A DNA stretch of 64,000 nucleotides, taken from the NCBI RefSeq assembly GCF_003416895.1, contig NZ_QVIO01000001.1, positions 1,674,001 through 1,738,000 of the forward strand, written 5' to 3'. The stretch comes from Duganella sp. BJB476 (GTDB taxonomy: Bacteria > Pseudomonadota > Gammaproteobacteria > Burkholderiales > Burkholderiaceae_D). This document shows, piece after piece, positions 1-9,095 of this stretch. The position numbers were made by a program, and so were the translations under genes. Within the stretch, counting starts at the first letter, position 1. Every line of letters starts with the position of its first letter. Below the pieces are notes generated by a model. It saw nothing but the letters and a program-made list of their open reading frames with translations, was not told the origin of the DNA and searched no databases.

Positions 1-7
1 ACTCTAT

Positions 8-1705
8 ATGGACGCGCATAGCCAGGTAATCAAATCACAAGATCTTGATATTCAAGCTATTAATACGGCGCTGAACCGGGTACAGGCGCTGATCGAGTTC
101 GACCTCGACGGCACCATCCTGCACGCCAACGAAAACTTCCTGAAAACGGTCGACTACACGCTGGAGGAAGTCCAGGGCAAGCACCACTCGATCTTCTGCG
201 ATCCCGAGTACGCCAAGACCCCGGAATACAAGGACTTGTGGGCCCGCCTGGGGCGCGGCGAATACGACCGCGGCGACTACAAGCGCATGGCCAAGGGCGG
301 CCGCGAAGTGTGGATCAATGCCTCCTACAACCCGATCATCGATGCCGACGGCAAGGCCTACAAGGTGATCAAGTTCGCCACTGTCATCACCGACAGCAAG
401 ATCAAGAGCGCCGAGTACGAAAGCAAGGTCGCCGCCATCTCCAAGGCCCAGGCGGTGATTGAGTTCGACATGAGCGGCCATGTATTGAATGCCAATGAAA
501 ATTTCCTCAATACCATGGGTTATGTCCTGGACGATATTAAGGGCGAACACCACCGCATGTTCTGCGAAACCGAATATGCGAATAGTTCGGAATACAAGAG
601 ATTCTGGCAAAAGCTGAATCGTGGCGAGTTCGATAGCGGTCGCTATAAACGAATTGGCAATAATGGTAAAACCATATGGATACAGGCGACTTATAATCCT
701 GTGCTGGACCTGAATGGCAAGCCGTATAAAGTGGTGAAGTTCGCCAGCGATATCACCGACCAGGTCAACCTGGAGAATTCGGTGGCGGCCAAGGCCGAAT
801 CGGACGGCGCCAAGATCAAGCGCCTGCTGGACTCGGTGGGTCGCGCCGCCTCCGGCGACCTGACCAGCAAGATCGTCATCGACGGCGACGAACCGCTGGA
901 CCACCTGGCCGAAGGCATCAGCAAGATGATCACCGACCTGCGCAAGGTCATCAGCGACGTGGTGGCCTCGGCCAACGGCCTGGCGGACGCCTCGACCACC
1001 ATCGCCGAGCGCTCCAACGGCGTGGCCGTGGGCACCCAGGCGCTGGGCGCCACCGTGGAGGAAATGAACGCCTCCATCGACGGCCTGACCAATTCCATCA
1101 ACACCATCGCCCAGAACACCAACGACGCCGACACCCTGGCCAAGGCCACCCAGCAGGAAGCCCAGGCCGGCGCCAAGGCCGTGGCCAAGTCGATCGAGGC
1201 GATGGACCTGATCAACCGCTCGTCGGAAGACATCGGCGAGATCGTCAAGGTGATCAGCGAGATCGCCAACCAGACCAATATGCTGGCCTTCAACGCCGCC
1301 ATCGAAGCGGCCCGCGCCGGCGAGCACGGCCTGGGCTTCTCGGTGGTCGCCGACGAGGTGCGCAAGCTGGCCGAGCGCTCGTCGCAGGCCACCAAGGAAA
1401 TTTCCAAGCTGATCAACGAGTCGGTCAAGCGGGTCTCGGCCGGCAGCGAGATTTCGCGCCAGGCCAGCGACGCCTTCGACAAGATCGTCGCCGGCGTGGC
1501 CAAGACCACGGTGGCGATCTCCGACATCTCCAGCGCCACCAACGAGCAGCTGCTGACGGCGCGCGAAGTGAGTACGGCGGTGCAGTACATCGCCGAGGAG
1601 GCCGAGAAATCGGCCGCCGCCTGCGACAGCATCGCCCGCTCAACGGAAGGCTTGAACCAGCGCGCCGGCGATTTGAACAAGACCGTGGCCGGCTTCGTGG
1701 TGTAG
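8..1705 (+). CDS. Methyl-accepting chemotaxis protein with two PAS domains
   Basis: Soluble chemotaxis transducer of 565 residues that should signal to a CheA/CheW array. Two homologous PAS domains (about residues 22-135 and 145-258) precede a HAMP-like stretch (about 265-330) and a coiled-coil signalling domain whose hairpin tip ([18 protein letters not shown], about residue 420) is intact. No membrane segment is visible, so the PAS domains probably sense an internal or redox cue; the cofactor cannot be told. The C-terminus has no CheR-tethering pentapeptide. The ATG lies seven bases from the window edge, so a longer N-terminus is possible. DNA for the second PAS is visibly AT-richer than its surroundings. 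cheR follows after 2 bases. Confidence 0.9.
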   Translation: MDAHSQVIKSQDLDIQAINTALNRVQALIEFDLDGTILHANENFLKTVDYTLEEVQGKHHSIFCDPEYAKTPEYKDLWARLGRGEYDRGDYKRMAKGGREVWINASYNPIIDADGKAYKVIKFATVITDSKIKSAEYESKVAAISKAQAVIEFDMSGHVLNANENFLNTMGYVLDDIKGEHHRMFCETEYANSSEYKRFWQKLNRGEFDSGRYKRIGNNGKTIWIQATYNPVLDLNGKPYKVVKFASDITDQVNLENSVAAKAESDGAKIKRLLDSVGRAASGDLTSKIVIDGDEPLDHLAEGISKMITDLRKVISDVVASANGLADASTTIAERSNGVAVGTQALGATVEEMNASIDGLTNSINTIAQNTNDADTLAKATQQEAQAGAKAVAKSIEAMDLINRSSEDIGEIVKVISEIANQTNMLAFNAAIEAARAGEHGLGFSVVADEVRKLAERSSQATKEISKLINESVKRVSAGSEISRQASDAFDKIVAGVAKTTVAISDISSATNEQLLTAREVSTAVQYIAEEAEKSAAACDSIARSTEGLNQRAGDLNKTVAGFVV

Positions 1706-1707
1706 GC

Positions 1708-2523
1708 GTGAGCATCGGCGCGGGACTCCCTCCGGCAACGCTGACCGCGCTCATCGCGCTGGTGCGCAAGCACACCGGCATCGCGATGACCGAGCGCAAA
1801 AGCATCTTGCTGGAACGGCGCCTGCGCCCGCGCATGCAGGCGCTGGAGATCGTCAGCTACCAGGCCTACCTGGACAAGGTGGAGCAGGACCGGGGCGAGA
1901 TTCCGCACTTTATCGACCTGGTCACCACCAACGACACGCTGTTCTTCCGCACGCAGCAGGTGTGGGACTACGTCGAGCAGGAGTTCCTGCCCGCGTGGTG
2001 GGCGGCGCACCGGGGACGGCGGCTGCATATCTGGTCCGCCGCCGCATCCAGCGGCGAAGAGCTGTATTCGATGGCGATACTGTGCGAGGAATTCCAGGCC
2101 GCCCATCCCGGCTTCAGCTACCGCATCCACGCCACCGATATCTCGCAACAGATCCTGGAACTGGCCCGCGCCGGCGAGTACAGCGGCCGTTCGGTGGAAC
2201 GCATCCTGCTGTCGCACCCGGAATGGGTGAAAAAATACTTCAAGCCCGGCGGCAAGGGCCTGCGCGTGGTCGACGCGCTGAAACAGCATGTGGAACTGGC
2301 GCAGCACAACCTGCTGGTGCCGCTCAAGCCGCACAAGCAGTTCGACCTGGTGTTCCTGCGTAACGTGCTGATCTACTTCGACCAGGAACACCAGGAGACC
2401 GTCCTGAAACAAGCCCGCCACAGCATGGCGCCCCACTCCCGGTTGATCCTGGGGGAATCCGAATCGATTGGCGGGCTCGACACGGCCTACCAGTACGAGC
2501 GGCCTATGATTTATACGGTGTGA
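1708..2523 (+). CDS. cheR: Chemotaxis protein methyltransferase CheR
   Basis: SAM-dependent glutamate O-methyltransferase that methylates MCP signalling domains during adaptation. The 271 residues fit the family: an N-terminal helical domain (about 1-80) and a methyltransferase domain with the CheR signatures AASSGEELYSMAI (about residue 110) and RNVLIYFDQ (about 218). The start is GTG, two bases after the MCP stop, so translation is probably coupled. No TPR extension is present, so this is the plain CheR type. It belongs to an MCP-cheR-cheD-cheW operon; the partner methylesterase CheB and kinase CheA are not in the window and may lie upstream. Confidence 0.95.
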   Translation: MSIGAGLPPATLTALIALVRKHTGIAMTERKSILLERRLRPRMQALEIVSYQAYLDKVEQDRGEIPHFIDLVTTNDTLFFRTQQVWDYVEQEFLPAWWAAHRGRRLHIWSAAASSGEELYSMAILCEEFQAAHPGFSYRIHATDISQQILELARAGEYSGRSVERILLSHPEWVKKYFKPGGKGLRVVDALKQHVELAQHNLLVPLKPHKQFDLVFLRNVLIYFDQEHQETVLKQARHSMAPHSRLILGESESIGGLDTAYQYERPMIYTV

Positions 2524-2524
2524 C

Positions 2525-3061
2525 ATGGAAACCAACGCCCTCGACTTCATCAACCAGCTCAGCGCGCCGGCCGCGCCCGGCTGCTTGCAAGTACCAATGG
2601 GAAAACTGGAGATCGGCGCCCACAGCGGCCAGTTGCAAGCGCTGCTGGGTTCCTGCGTCGGCATCGCCTTCCTGTGGAAAAAGCGCGGCTGCTGCGGCCT
2701 GGCCCACTGCCTGCTGCCGGAAGCGCCGGACCGCCAGTGCGAAACCGGGGCGCGCTATGTCAGCCAGGCCGTGCCGTCGTTGCTGCGCCTGATGGGCGCG
2801 ACCGAGGCCGATTATCCCGACATCGAGGTGGTGGTGGCCGGCGGCGCCAATATGTTCAAGCGCCAGGCGCCCAGGCTGCATGTCGGCCAGCAAAATGCCG
2901 CCGCCGCCCACAAATACCTGCGCGAATGCGGGCTCAACGTCAGCTATTGCCGGCTGGGCGGCAGATGCGGCCGCACCTTGACCGTCGATTGCGCCACCCA
3001 GAGTTTTGCCGTCACCGAAATCGTCGCCACACCACAGGACAGCATCTATGCACGCCACTAA
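2525..3061 (+). CDS. cheD: Chemoreceptor glutamine deamidase CheD
   Basis: CheD deamidates specific glutamines of chemoreceptors to glutamates, creating methylation sites. The 178-residue protein carries the catalytic Cys in LGSCVGIAF (about residue 43) and the catalytic His in GLAHCLLPE (about residue 60), as expected for the family. The ATG overlaps the cheR stop region (one base between), and the 3' end overlaps the next gene by 14 bases, so all four genes of this run are probably translated from one mRNA. Unusually cysteine-rich near the active site (CC pair at about 57-58), whose meaning is unknown. Confidence 0.92.
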   Translation: METNALDFINQLSAPAAPGCLQVPMGKLEIGAHSGQLQALLGSCVGIAFLWKKRGCCGLAHCLLPEAPDRQCETGARYVSQAVPSLLRLMGATEADYPDIEVVVAGGANMFKRQAPRLHVGQQNAAAAHKYLRECGLNVSYCRLGGRCGRTLTVDCATQSFAVTEIVATPQDSIYARH

Positions 3062-4568
3062 CAGCGCCGCAGCACCCGCCACCGAACTGTTCGGCTCCTT
3101 CGTGCTGGAGGGCGACGAGTTCGCCCTGCCGGCGATCTGCATCCGCGAAGTGGTCAATTATCCCGCCAAGATCAGCGTGCTGCCGCTGTCGCCGGCCTTC
3201 CTCGAAGGCGTGTTCACCTTGCGCGGCGTGGTGATCCCGGTGGTCAACCTGGGCCGGGTGTTCCGGCCGGAGGCGCGCGCCGCCGAGGCCAGCGACAAGA
3301 TCGCCATCCTCGATTTCCAAGGTGTGCTGGTGGGCATACTGTTCCATGAAACCGGCGAAATCCTGCGCGTGCGGCCAGAGCAGCGCAGCAACCTGAGCTA
3401 CGCCAACGGCGACGTGCACGGCGTGGTGGCCGGCACCATCCTGCTCGACGACGGCGCGCGCCTGGTGCAGGTGCTGGACCCGGCCGCGCTGGTGCGCATC
3501 GAAAACGTGCCGCAGGTGCTGGCGCTGCAAGGCGCGCAGCGCCAGACCGCGCGCCGCAACCAGGGCGAGCGGCGCCAGTGCGTCAGCTTCCGCGTCGGCA
3601 CGTCGTCGTTCGCTTTCGAGATGAGCGCGATCCAGGAAATCATCCGCGTGCCGGAATTGCAGGCCTCGGTGCTGAACAGCGCGCTGTGCCTGGGGCGCAT
3701 CAACTTTCGCGGCAGTCAGGTGGCCGTGGTCGACTTCAGCACGCTGCTGAACTCGAACTCCGCGCCGGCGCCGGCGCAGCGCGAGTTCCTGCCCGACCAG
3801 CGCATCGTCATCGCCCGCATTGACGACGCCACCATCGGCTTCCTGGTCGATTCGGTCGACAACATCGTCAACTTCTACAGCGAGGAAGTGATGGCGATTC
3901 CGCTGCTGAGCAAGGCCCGCGCCGGCATGTTCGGCGGCTGCATCTCCAAGCCCGAGCTGGGCGACATCATCTTCCTCAACCACCACGAAATCTTCAGCAG
4001 CAACGAGATCAAGGAGATGCGCGCCGGCCACGCCAGCCTGTATCCGAAGGACGAAGCCGCCAAGACCGACCGCGATCCGCGCCGCAGCCAGCGCCAGGTC
4101 TACATCACCTTCGCGCTGGAGAACACCTACGCGGTGGAGATCAAGCAGGTGCGCGAGATCATCGACTTCTCCGGCGACATCACGCGCCCGCCCGGCATGC
4201 CGGCCTTCATGCGCGGCATGCTGAACCTGCGCCAGCAGATGATCAGCGTGATCGACCTGCGCAGCTTGTACCACATGCCGCAGCTCGACAACGCCGACCA
4301 GGCCAAGATCCTGATCGTCGAACGCGGCGAAGACCTGTATGGCCTGATGGTGGACGCGGTCGAGAACATCATGACCATCAGCGACAGCCGCCGTTTTGCG
4401 GCGCCCAAGATCCTGCGTAACCCCGGCGTGCAAGGCGATCCGCGCAGCGAGATGGACGAGGTGATCGACATCGAAGGCGAAGGCGACAGCCACAAGACGC
4501 TCAGCGTGTTCGAATGCGACCGCCTGCTGCAACGGCTGGCGCGCGAGCTGCCGGCGCTGGCGGCGTAG
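3048..4568 (+). CDS. Triple CheW-domain chemotaxis coupling protein
   Basis: Protein of 506 residues made of three consecutive CheW-like SH3-type domains (about residues 10-150, 170-315 and 345-490) and nothing else recognisable: no receiver domain as in CheV and no kinase domain as in CheA. CheW domains couple MCP tips to CheA, so this is an adaptor for the double-PAS MCP upstream. The start chosen is the ATG at 3048, which gives MHATNSA and overlaps the cheD end by 14 bases; an in-frame upstream ATG at 3006 lies deep inside cheD and is less likely. The linker between domains 2 and 3 is charged (about residues 325-350). Confidence 0.88.
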   Translation: MHATNSAAAPATELFGSFVLEGDEFALPAICIREVVNYPAKISVLPLSPAFLEGVFTLRGVVIPVVNLGRVFRPEARAAEASDKIAILDFQGVLVGILFHETGEILRVRPEQRSNLSYANGDVHGVVAGTILLDDGARLVQVLDPAALVRIENVPQVLALQGAQRQTARRNQGERRQCVSFRVGTSSFAFEMSAIQEIIRVPELQASVLNSALCLGRINFRGSQVAVVDFSTLLNSNSAPAPAQREFLPDQRIVIARIDDATIGFLVDSVDNIVNFYSEEVMAIPLLSKARAGMFGGCISKPELGDIIFLNHHEIFSSNEIKEMRAGHASLYPKDEAAKTDRDPRRSQRQVYITFALENTYAVEIKQVREIIDFSGDITRPPGMPAFMRGMLNLRQQMISVIDLRSLYHMPQLDNADQAKILIVERGEDLYGLMVDAVENIMTISDSRRFAAPKILRNPGVQGDPRSEMDEVIDIEGEGDSHKTLSVFECDRLLQRLARELPALAA

Positions 4569-4634
4569 GCGGCGCTGCGGTAAAGTAGCGGCATGCTGGC
4601 AACCGCCGGCCTGGCCAACTTTTGAGGTTTTACC

Positions 4635-5333
4635 ATGTCCATGACTTTGTCCCGCCGTGCCATCGCCCTGCTGCTTCCACTGACCCTGGCCGCGGCCAGC
4701 GCCTATGCGCTCTCGCTGGCCGATCTGAGCAACCAGGACGCCACCGGCGGACTCAAGGCGGCGCTGGACAAAGGCTCGTCGATGGCGGTTGCCAAGCTGG
4801 GCGCGGAGAACGGCTTCCTCAACAATGAGAAAGTGCGCATCCCGTTGCCGAAGATCCTGGAGCAGGCGCGTCCGCTGCTGAAGATGACCGGCAAGGGCCA
4901 GCAGCTCGACGACCTGGTGGTGCAGATGAACCACGCGGCCGAGGCGGCGGTGCCGATGGCCAAGCCGCTGCTGGTGGACGCCGTCAAGTCCATGAGCATC
5001 ACCGACGCCAAGAATATCCTGACCGGCGGCGACACCTCGGTGACTGATTTCTTCCGCGAGAAGACCTCGCCGAAACTGGCGGTGCAGTTCCTGCCGATCG
5101 TGAAAAAGGTCACCGACCGCTCCGACCTGGCCAACAAGTACAACACCGCGATGGCGATGGCGCCCAAGCTGGGCGTGCTGGCCAAGGAACAGACCACGGT
5201 CGAAGGCTACGTGACCCAGCGCGCGCTGGACGGCCTGTACACGATGATAGGCGAAGAAGAAAAAGCCATCCGCGCCGATCCGCTCGGCGCCGGTAGCAAG
5301 CTGATCGGCAAGGTGTTCGGCGCCCTCAAGTAA
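4635..5333 (+). CDS. DUF4197 family exported protein
   Basis: Protein of 232 residues with a clear Sec signal peptide (cleavage after about residue 25, ...AAASAYA) and a mature part matching the DUF4197 family of unknown function. The mature domain is helical with repeated AKPLLVDAVKSM and TDFFREKTSP type segments typical of the family. It stands 66 bases after the chemotaxis operon and is followed by a strong intrinsic terminator, so it may be its own unit or the tail of the upstream operon. An envelope location is inferred from the signal peptide only; no activity is known. Confidence 0.8.
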   Translation: MSMTLSRRAIALLLPLTLAAASAYALSLADLSNQDATGGLKAALDKGSSMAVAKLGAENGFLNNEKVRIPLPKILEQARPLLKMTGKGQQLDDLVVQMNHAAEAAVPMAKPLLVDAVKSMSITDAKNILTGGDTSVTDFFREKTSPKLAVQFLPIVKKVTDRSDLANKYNTAMAMAPKLGVLAKEQTTVEGYVTQRALDGLYTMIGEEEKAIRADPLGAGSKLIGKVFGALK

Positions 5334-5353
5334 AAGCAAGTCTCCTCCCCCTC

Positions 5354-5379
5354 AGCCCGGTTCGCCGGGCTTTTTTTTT
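5354..5379 (+). terminator. Intrinsic terminator after the DUF4197 gene
   Basis: A perfect 7-bp stem AGCCCGG / CCGGGCT with a TTCG tetraloop is followed by nine T residues. It lies 20 bases past the DUF4197 stop. Confidence 0.92.
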
Positions 5380-5382
5380 GGC

Positions 5383-5411
5383 TTGATGTCCGGCCCGCCA
5401 TGGCTTAATAT
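5383..5411 (+). promoter_or_regulatory. Sigma-70 promoter of the marR-MFS operon
   Basis: TTGATG (5383-5388) and TAATAT (5406-5411) are separated by exactly 17 bases. The predicted start of transcription (about 5418) falls inside the palindromic operator that follows. Confidence 0.75.
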
Positions 5412-5413
5412 AG

Positions 5414-5430
5414 ATAGGTAGCCTACCTAT
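5414..5430 (+). promoter_or_regulatory. MarR-type palindromic operator
   Basis: A perfect 8-bp inverted repeat ATAGGTAG / CTACCTAT around one central base. It sits three bases downstream of the -10 box and 10 bases before the marR ATG, so a bound dimer would block transcription initiation. Autoregulation by the adjacent MarR protein is an inference from position. Confidence 0.75.
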
Positions 5431-5440
5431 ATTGAATGCC

Positions 5441-5890
5441 ATGACCAAAGAACCCGCCATCCCCAAGGACGCCATCGCGCTGGCCGACGAGCTGAGGAGC
5501 GCCCTGCACCACGTGTTCCGCCGCATCCGCCAGGAGGGCGACAGCGATCCGCACGGCCTGACTTTGCAGCACAAGCTGCTGCTGTCGACCATCAGCCAGA
5601 CGCCCGGCATCGGCGTGGCCGAGCTGGCGCGCATGGAAAAGCTGCGCGGCCCGACCATGAGCGGCCATATCAAGGCGCTGGAAAACGCCGGCCTGGTGCG
5701 GCGCGACGCGCCCAATCCCGAGGACCGCCGCCGCGTCGGCCTGCTGCTGACGCCGCAGGGTGCCGCAGTGCTGGAAGACATTCGCAGCCGCCGCCTCGAC
5801 TGGCTGGCCCGCAAGCTGGCGCAACTGCAACCGGAAGGCGCGCAGGCGCTGCGCGATGCGATTAAATACCTCAACGAGATCGGCGAATGA
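5441..5890 (+). CDS. MarR family transcriptional regulator
   Basis: Winged-helix DNA-binding repressor of 149 residues, probably dimeric. The helix-turn-helix and wing region (about residues 55-105) contains GIGVAELARMEKLRGPTMSGH and the wing arginines of PEDRRRVGL. The ATG at 5441 was chosen; a TTG at 5432 in the same frame abuts the operator. Neither start has a Shine-Dalgarno sequence, and with the predicted transcription start near 5418 the leader is only about 23 bases. The stop overlaps the ATG of the MFS transporter (ATGA), so the two are co-translated. The regulator most likely represses its own operon and responds to a compound exported by the transporter. Confidence 0.9.
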   Translation: MTKEPAIPKDAIALADELRSALHHVFRRIRQEGDSDPHGLTLQHKLLLSTISQTPGIGVAELARMEKLRGPTMSGHIKALENAGLVRRDAPNPEDRRRVGLLLTPQGAAVLEDIRSRRLDWLARKLAQLQPEGAQALRDAIKYLNEIGE

Positions 5891-7311
5891 CGATGCATAC
5901 AGATACCGCGCCGGTCACGGCCAAAGAAATCCGCGCCATCTACATGGGCCTGGTCATCATGATCGGCCTGGCCTCGCTCGACCAGAGCATCGTCGCCACC
6001 GCGCTGCCGCGCATCGTCTCCGAGCTGGGCGGCATGGCCCACCTGTCGTGGGTGGTGACGGCCTACATGCTGGCGTCCACCGCCACCATGCCGCTGTACG
6101 GCAAACTGAGCGACCAGTACGGCCGCAAACCCTTGCTGTATACCGCGATCATCACTTTCCTGATCGGCTCGGCCCTGTGCGGGCTGGCGCAGAATATGAC
6201 CGAACTGATCGTCTTCCGCGCGATCCAGGGCATGGGCGCGGGCGGCTTCCTGCCACTGGCGCAGATCGTCATCGGCGACCTGATACCGCCCGCCGAGCGC
6301 GGCAAGCGCCAGGGCAGCATCGCCGCCGTGTACGCCGTCACCAGCGTGCTCGGACCGGTGGTGGGCGGCTTGCTGACCAGTTGGCTGTCGTGGCACTGGA
6401 TCTTCTACGTCAACCTGCCGATGGGCGCGCTGGCGCTGTATGTGATCTCGAAATCTCTGCACCACACCAGCCCGCACCGCGAGCACAAGATCGACTACCT
6501 GGGCTCGGTGCTGCTGACCGGCGGCGTCACGGCGGCGCTGCTGGTGCTGGCCTTGGGCGGCACGCAGTGGCCGTGGGATTCCAGCGAAGTGAAATACCTG
6601 AGCTTGCTAGCGCTGGCGTTGACGGCCGCCCTGCTGTGGCACGTGCGGCGCGTGCCGGAGCCGGTGCTGCCACCCGACCTGTTCCACAGCCGCGTGTTCA
6701 ACGTCGCCAGCGTGGTGCTGGCGCTGACCTTCGTCGGCATGATGGGTTCGAGCGTGTTCTTCCCGCTGCTGTTCCAGATGGTGATGGGCGTCAGCCCGGC
6801 CCATTCCGGCCTGCTCACCATGCCGATGATGGTCGGTCTGGTGATTGCATCGTCCTTCAACGGCCGCGTGCTGGCCAAGTCCGGCGGCCGCTACAAGCCG
6901 GCGCAGACCATGGGCCTGAGCCTGGCGACCTTGGCGTTCGCGGTGCTGGCCTGGGGCATCGCGCACTCGGCGGGCTACCTGGTGCTGGAGCCGGCTATCT
7001 TCGTGCTGGGCGCCGGCCTCGGCCTGGTGATGCCCAACATGACGATGGCGGTGCAGAACGCCCTGCCCGCCACGCGGCGCGGCGTCGGCACGGCGATGCT
7101 GGCTTTCTTCCGTTCACTTGGCGGACTCATCGGTGTGACCGGTTCCGGCGCGATCCTGGCGCAGCGCCTGCACGGACAAGCCGCGACGGCCGACATCTAT
7201 CGCGACGCCATCGCCAGCATCTTCACCACCGGCACGGTGCTGGTCGGCCTGGGCTTGCTGATGCTGACGTTCCTGCCCGAACTACCAATTCAAACAGTCG
7301 GCAAGCGATAG
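5887..7311 (+). CDS. DHA2-family MFS drug efflux transporter
   Basis: Inner-membrane proton-coupled exporter of 474 residues with the roughly 14 hydrophobic segments of the EmrB/QacA (DHA2) group. Visible signatures are LDQSIVATALPRI near the start (motif D1 type), GKLSDQYGRKP in the first cytoplasmic loop (motif A) and a GPVVGGLLTSW segment (motif C). It is translationally coupled to the MarR regulator by ATGA overlap, the usual pattern for inducible multidrug or organic-solvent efflux. Its last 22 bases overlap the 3' end of the acyl-CoA ligase on the other strand. Substrate cannot be read from sequence. Confidence 0.9.
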   Translation: MTMHTDTAPVTAKEIRAIYMGLVIMIGLASLDQSIVATALPRIVSELGGMAHLSWVVTAYMLASTATMPLYGKLSDQYGRKPLLYTAIITFLIGSALCGLAQNMTELIVFRAIQGMGAGGFLPLAQIVIGDLIPPAERGKRQGSIAAVYAVTSVLGPVVGGLLTSWLSWHWIFYVNLPMGALALYVISKSLHHTSPHREHKIDYLGSVLLTGGVTAALLVLALGGTQWPWDSSEVKYLSLLALALTAALLWHVRRVPEPVLPPDLFHSRVFNVASVVLALTFVGMMGSSVFFPLLFQMVMGVSPAHSGLLTMPMMVGLVIASSFNGRVLAKSGGRYKPAQTMGLSLATLAFAVLAWGIAHSAGYLVLEPAIFVLGAGLGLVMPNMTMAVQNALPATRRGVGTAMLAFFRSLGGLIGVTGSGAILAQRLHGQAATADIYRDAIASIFTTGTVLVGLGLLMLTFLPELPIQTVGKR

Positions 7312-8936
7312 TCCCGGTACTGTTCGCGCAGCTTGTTTTTCTGGATCTTGCCGGTGCCGCCGACCGGCAGCGCATCGGCAAACACCACGTCGTCGGGCAG
7401 CCACCACTTGGCGACCTTGCCCTGGAAGTGGGCCAGCAGGTCCTCACGGTTGAGGTCCTGCCCCGGCCGCAGTACCACCACCAGCAAAGGCCGTTCATCC
7501 CACTTCGGATGGGCGACGCCGATGCAGGCAGCCTGCATCACCGCCGGGTGCGACATGGCGACATTCTCCAGGTCGATGGTGCCTATCCATTCGCCGCCGG
7601 ACTTGATGACGTCCTTGCTGCGGTCGGTGATCTGCATGAAGCCGTCGGGATCGATGGTGGCCACGTCGCCGGTCGGGAACCAGCCGTCTTCCAGCACGTC
7701 GCCGCCTTCGTCCTTGAAGTAGCGCGAGATGATCCACGGCCCCTTGACCATCAGGTGTCCGTAGCTGACGCCATCCCACGGCAATTCCTTGCCATCGTCG
7801 TCGGCGATCTTCATGTCGACGCCGTAGATCGCGTGGCCCTGTTTCTGCAGGATCTTGCGCTGCTCTTCCTTGCTCATTGCCAGGTGTTTGGTCAACAGGC
7901 CGCCGGCGGTTCCCAGCGGCGACATTTCCGTCATGCCCCAAGCATGGATCACCTCGACGTCGAACTCTTCGATCAGCGTGCTCATCATCGCCGGCGGACA
8001 GGCCGAGCCGCCGATCACGGTGCGGCGGAAGGTCGAGAACTTCAGCTTGTTCTGCATCGCGTAGTTGATCAGTCCCAGCCACACGGTCGGCACGCCGGCC
8101 GAGAACGTGACCTTTTCTTTTTCCATCAATTCGTAGACCGACTTGCCGTCCAGCGCCGGACCGGGGAACACCATCTTGGCGCCCGACAGCGGCACCGAGT
8201 ACGGCAAGCCCCAGGCATTCACATGGAACATCGGCACCACCGGCATCACCGTATCGCGCGAGGAGACGTTGAGCGCATTCGGCATCGCGGAGCCGTAAGC
8301 GTGCAGCACGGTCGAGCGGTGCGAGTACAGCGCGCCCTTGGGATTGCCGGTGGTGCCGGAGGTGTAGCACAGCGTGCAGGCTGAATTCTCGTCGAACAGC
8401 GGCCATTCGTATTCGTCCGAATGGGAGTTGATCAAGTCTTCGTAGCACAGCAGATTGGGGATCTTGGTCTCGGCCGGCATGCGGTCGGCGGCGCCGAACA
8501 GGATGAAGCCCTTGACGCCCTTGCACAACGGCGCGAACGCTTCCACCAGCGGCAGGAAGCAGAAATCGAACATCAGGTACTGGTCTTCCGCGTGATTGCA
8601 GATGTAGGCCAGCTGGTCGGGATGCAGGCGCGGGTTCAGCGTGTGCAGCACGGCGCCCGAGCCGGATACGCCGTAGTAGGCTTCCAGATGGCGGTAGCCG
8701 TTCCAGGCCAGCGTGGCGACGCGATCGCCCATGCGCACGCCCAGTCCGTGCAAGGCGTTGGCCAGACGCTTGGCGCGCCGCTGGCAATCGCGGAAGGTGT
8801 AGCGGTGCAGGTCGCCTTCAACCCGCTGCGAAACGATCTCGCTGTTGGCATAGTGCCGCGCCGCGAAGTCCAGGATGCTGGACACGAGCAGCGGCTGATT
8901 CATCATCTGGCCCATCAGCGGACTCTGTGGATACAT
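7290..8936 (-). CDS. Long/medium-chain acyl-CoA synthetase (AMP-binding)
   Basis: ATP-dependent carboxylate-CoA ligase of 548 residues in the fatty-acyl-CoA synthetase / 3-methylthiopropionyl-CoA ligase (DmdB-like) group of the ANL superfamily. The P-loop [16 protein letters not shown] (about residue 185), the [10 protein letters not shown] motif (about 325), the GWFPTGDVA motif (about 420) and the C-terminal catalytic lysine in [10 protein letters not shown] are all present. The hinge motif [12 protein letters not shown] differs slightly from the common SGGEWISS form. An AGGAG precedes the ATG by ten bases. It is monocistronic and converges with the MFS gene, whose 3' end it overlaps. Fatty-acid activation is the likeliest role; the exact chain length is unknown. 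Confidence 0.88.
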   Translation of the reverse strand: MYPQSPLMGQMMNQPLLVSSILDFAARHYANSEIVSQRVEGDLHRYTFRDCQRRAKRLANALHGLGVRMGDRVATLAWNGYRHLEAYYGVSGSGAVLHTLNPRLHPDQLAYICNHAEDQYLMFDFCFLPLVEAFAPLCKGVKGFILFGAADRMPAETKIPNLLCYEDLINSHSDEYEWPLFDENSACTLCYTSGTTGNPKGALYSHRSTVLHAYGSAMPNALNVSSRDTVMPVVPMFHVNAWGLPYSVPLSGAKMVFPGPALDGKSVYELMEKEKVTFSAGVPTVWLGLINYAMQNKLKFSTFRRTVIGGSACPPAMMSTLIEEFDVEVIHAWGMTEMSPLGTAGGLLTKHLAMSKEEQRKILQKQGHAIYGVDMKIADDDGKELPWDGVSYGHLMVKGPWIISRYFKDEGGDVLEDGWFPTGDVATIDPDGFMQITDRSKDVIKSGGEWIGTIDLENVAMSHPAVMQAACIGVAHPKWDERPLLVVVLRPGQDLNREDLLAHFQGKVAKWWLPDDVVFADALPVGGTGKIQKNKLREQYRDYRLPTV

Positions 8937-9020
8937 GTATGCGGGCTCCTGGAAAAGTTGGTTTTATATGAACGAGTTTGGAATGCCCGTGCGCAGACCG
9001 TCAATGCATTTCGATGCTGC

Positions 9021-9044
9021 ACCGCAGCACTCGCTTGCTGCGGT
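9021..9044. repeat. 9-bp perfect inverted repeat before selO
   Basis: ACCGCAGCA and TGCTGCGGT are separated by six bases and run directly into a TAAAAT (9044-9049) that could be a -10 box. It lies in the divergent gap between the acyl-CoA ligase and selO and could be an operator; no regulator is adjacent. Confidence 0.45.
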
Positions 9045-9095
9045 AAAATCGCAAGCTCACGCCCTGCGGGGCCTTACTGCGAAACGGGAACTGCT

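Noticed and set aside
3012..5339. Long minus-strand frame across the CheW protein and DUF4197 gene
   Set aside because: It spans two real genes and the gap between them, with a biased His/Gln/Arg composition.
5760..8384. Plus-strand frame running from marR through the MFS gene into the acyl-CoA ligase region
   Set aside because: Alternate frame of three different genes; no coherent protein.
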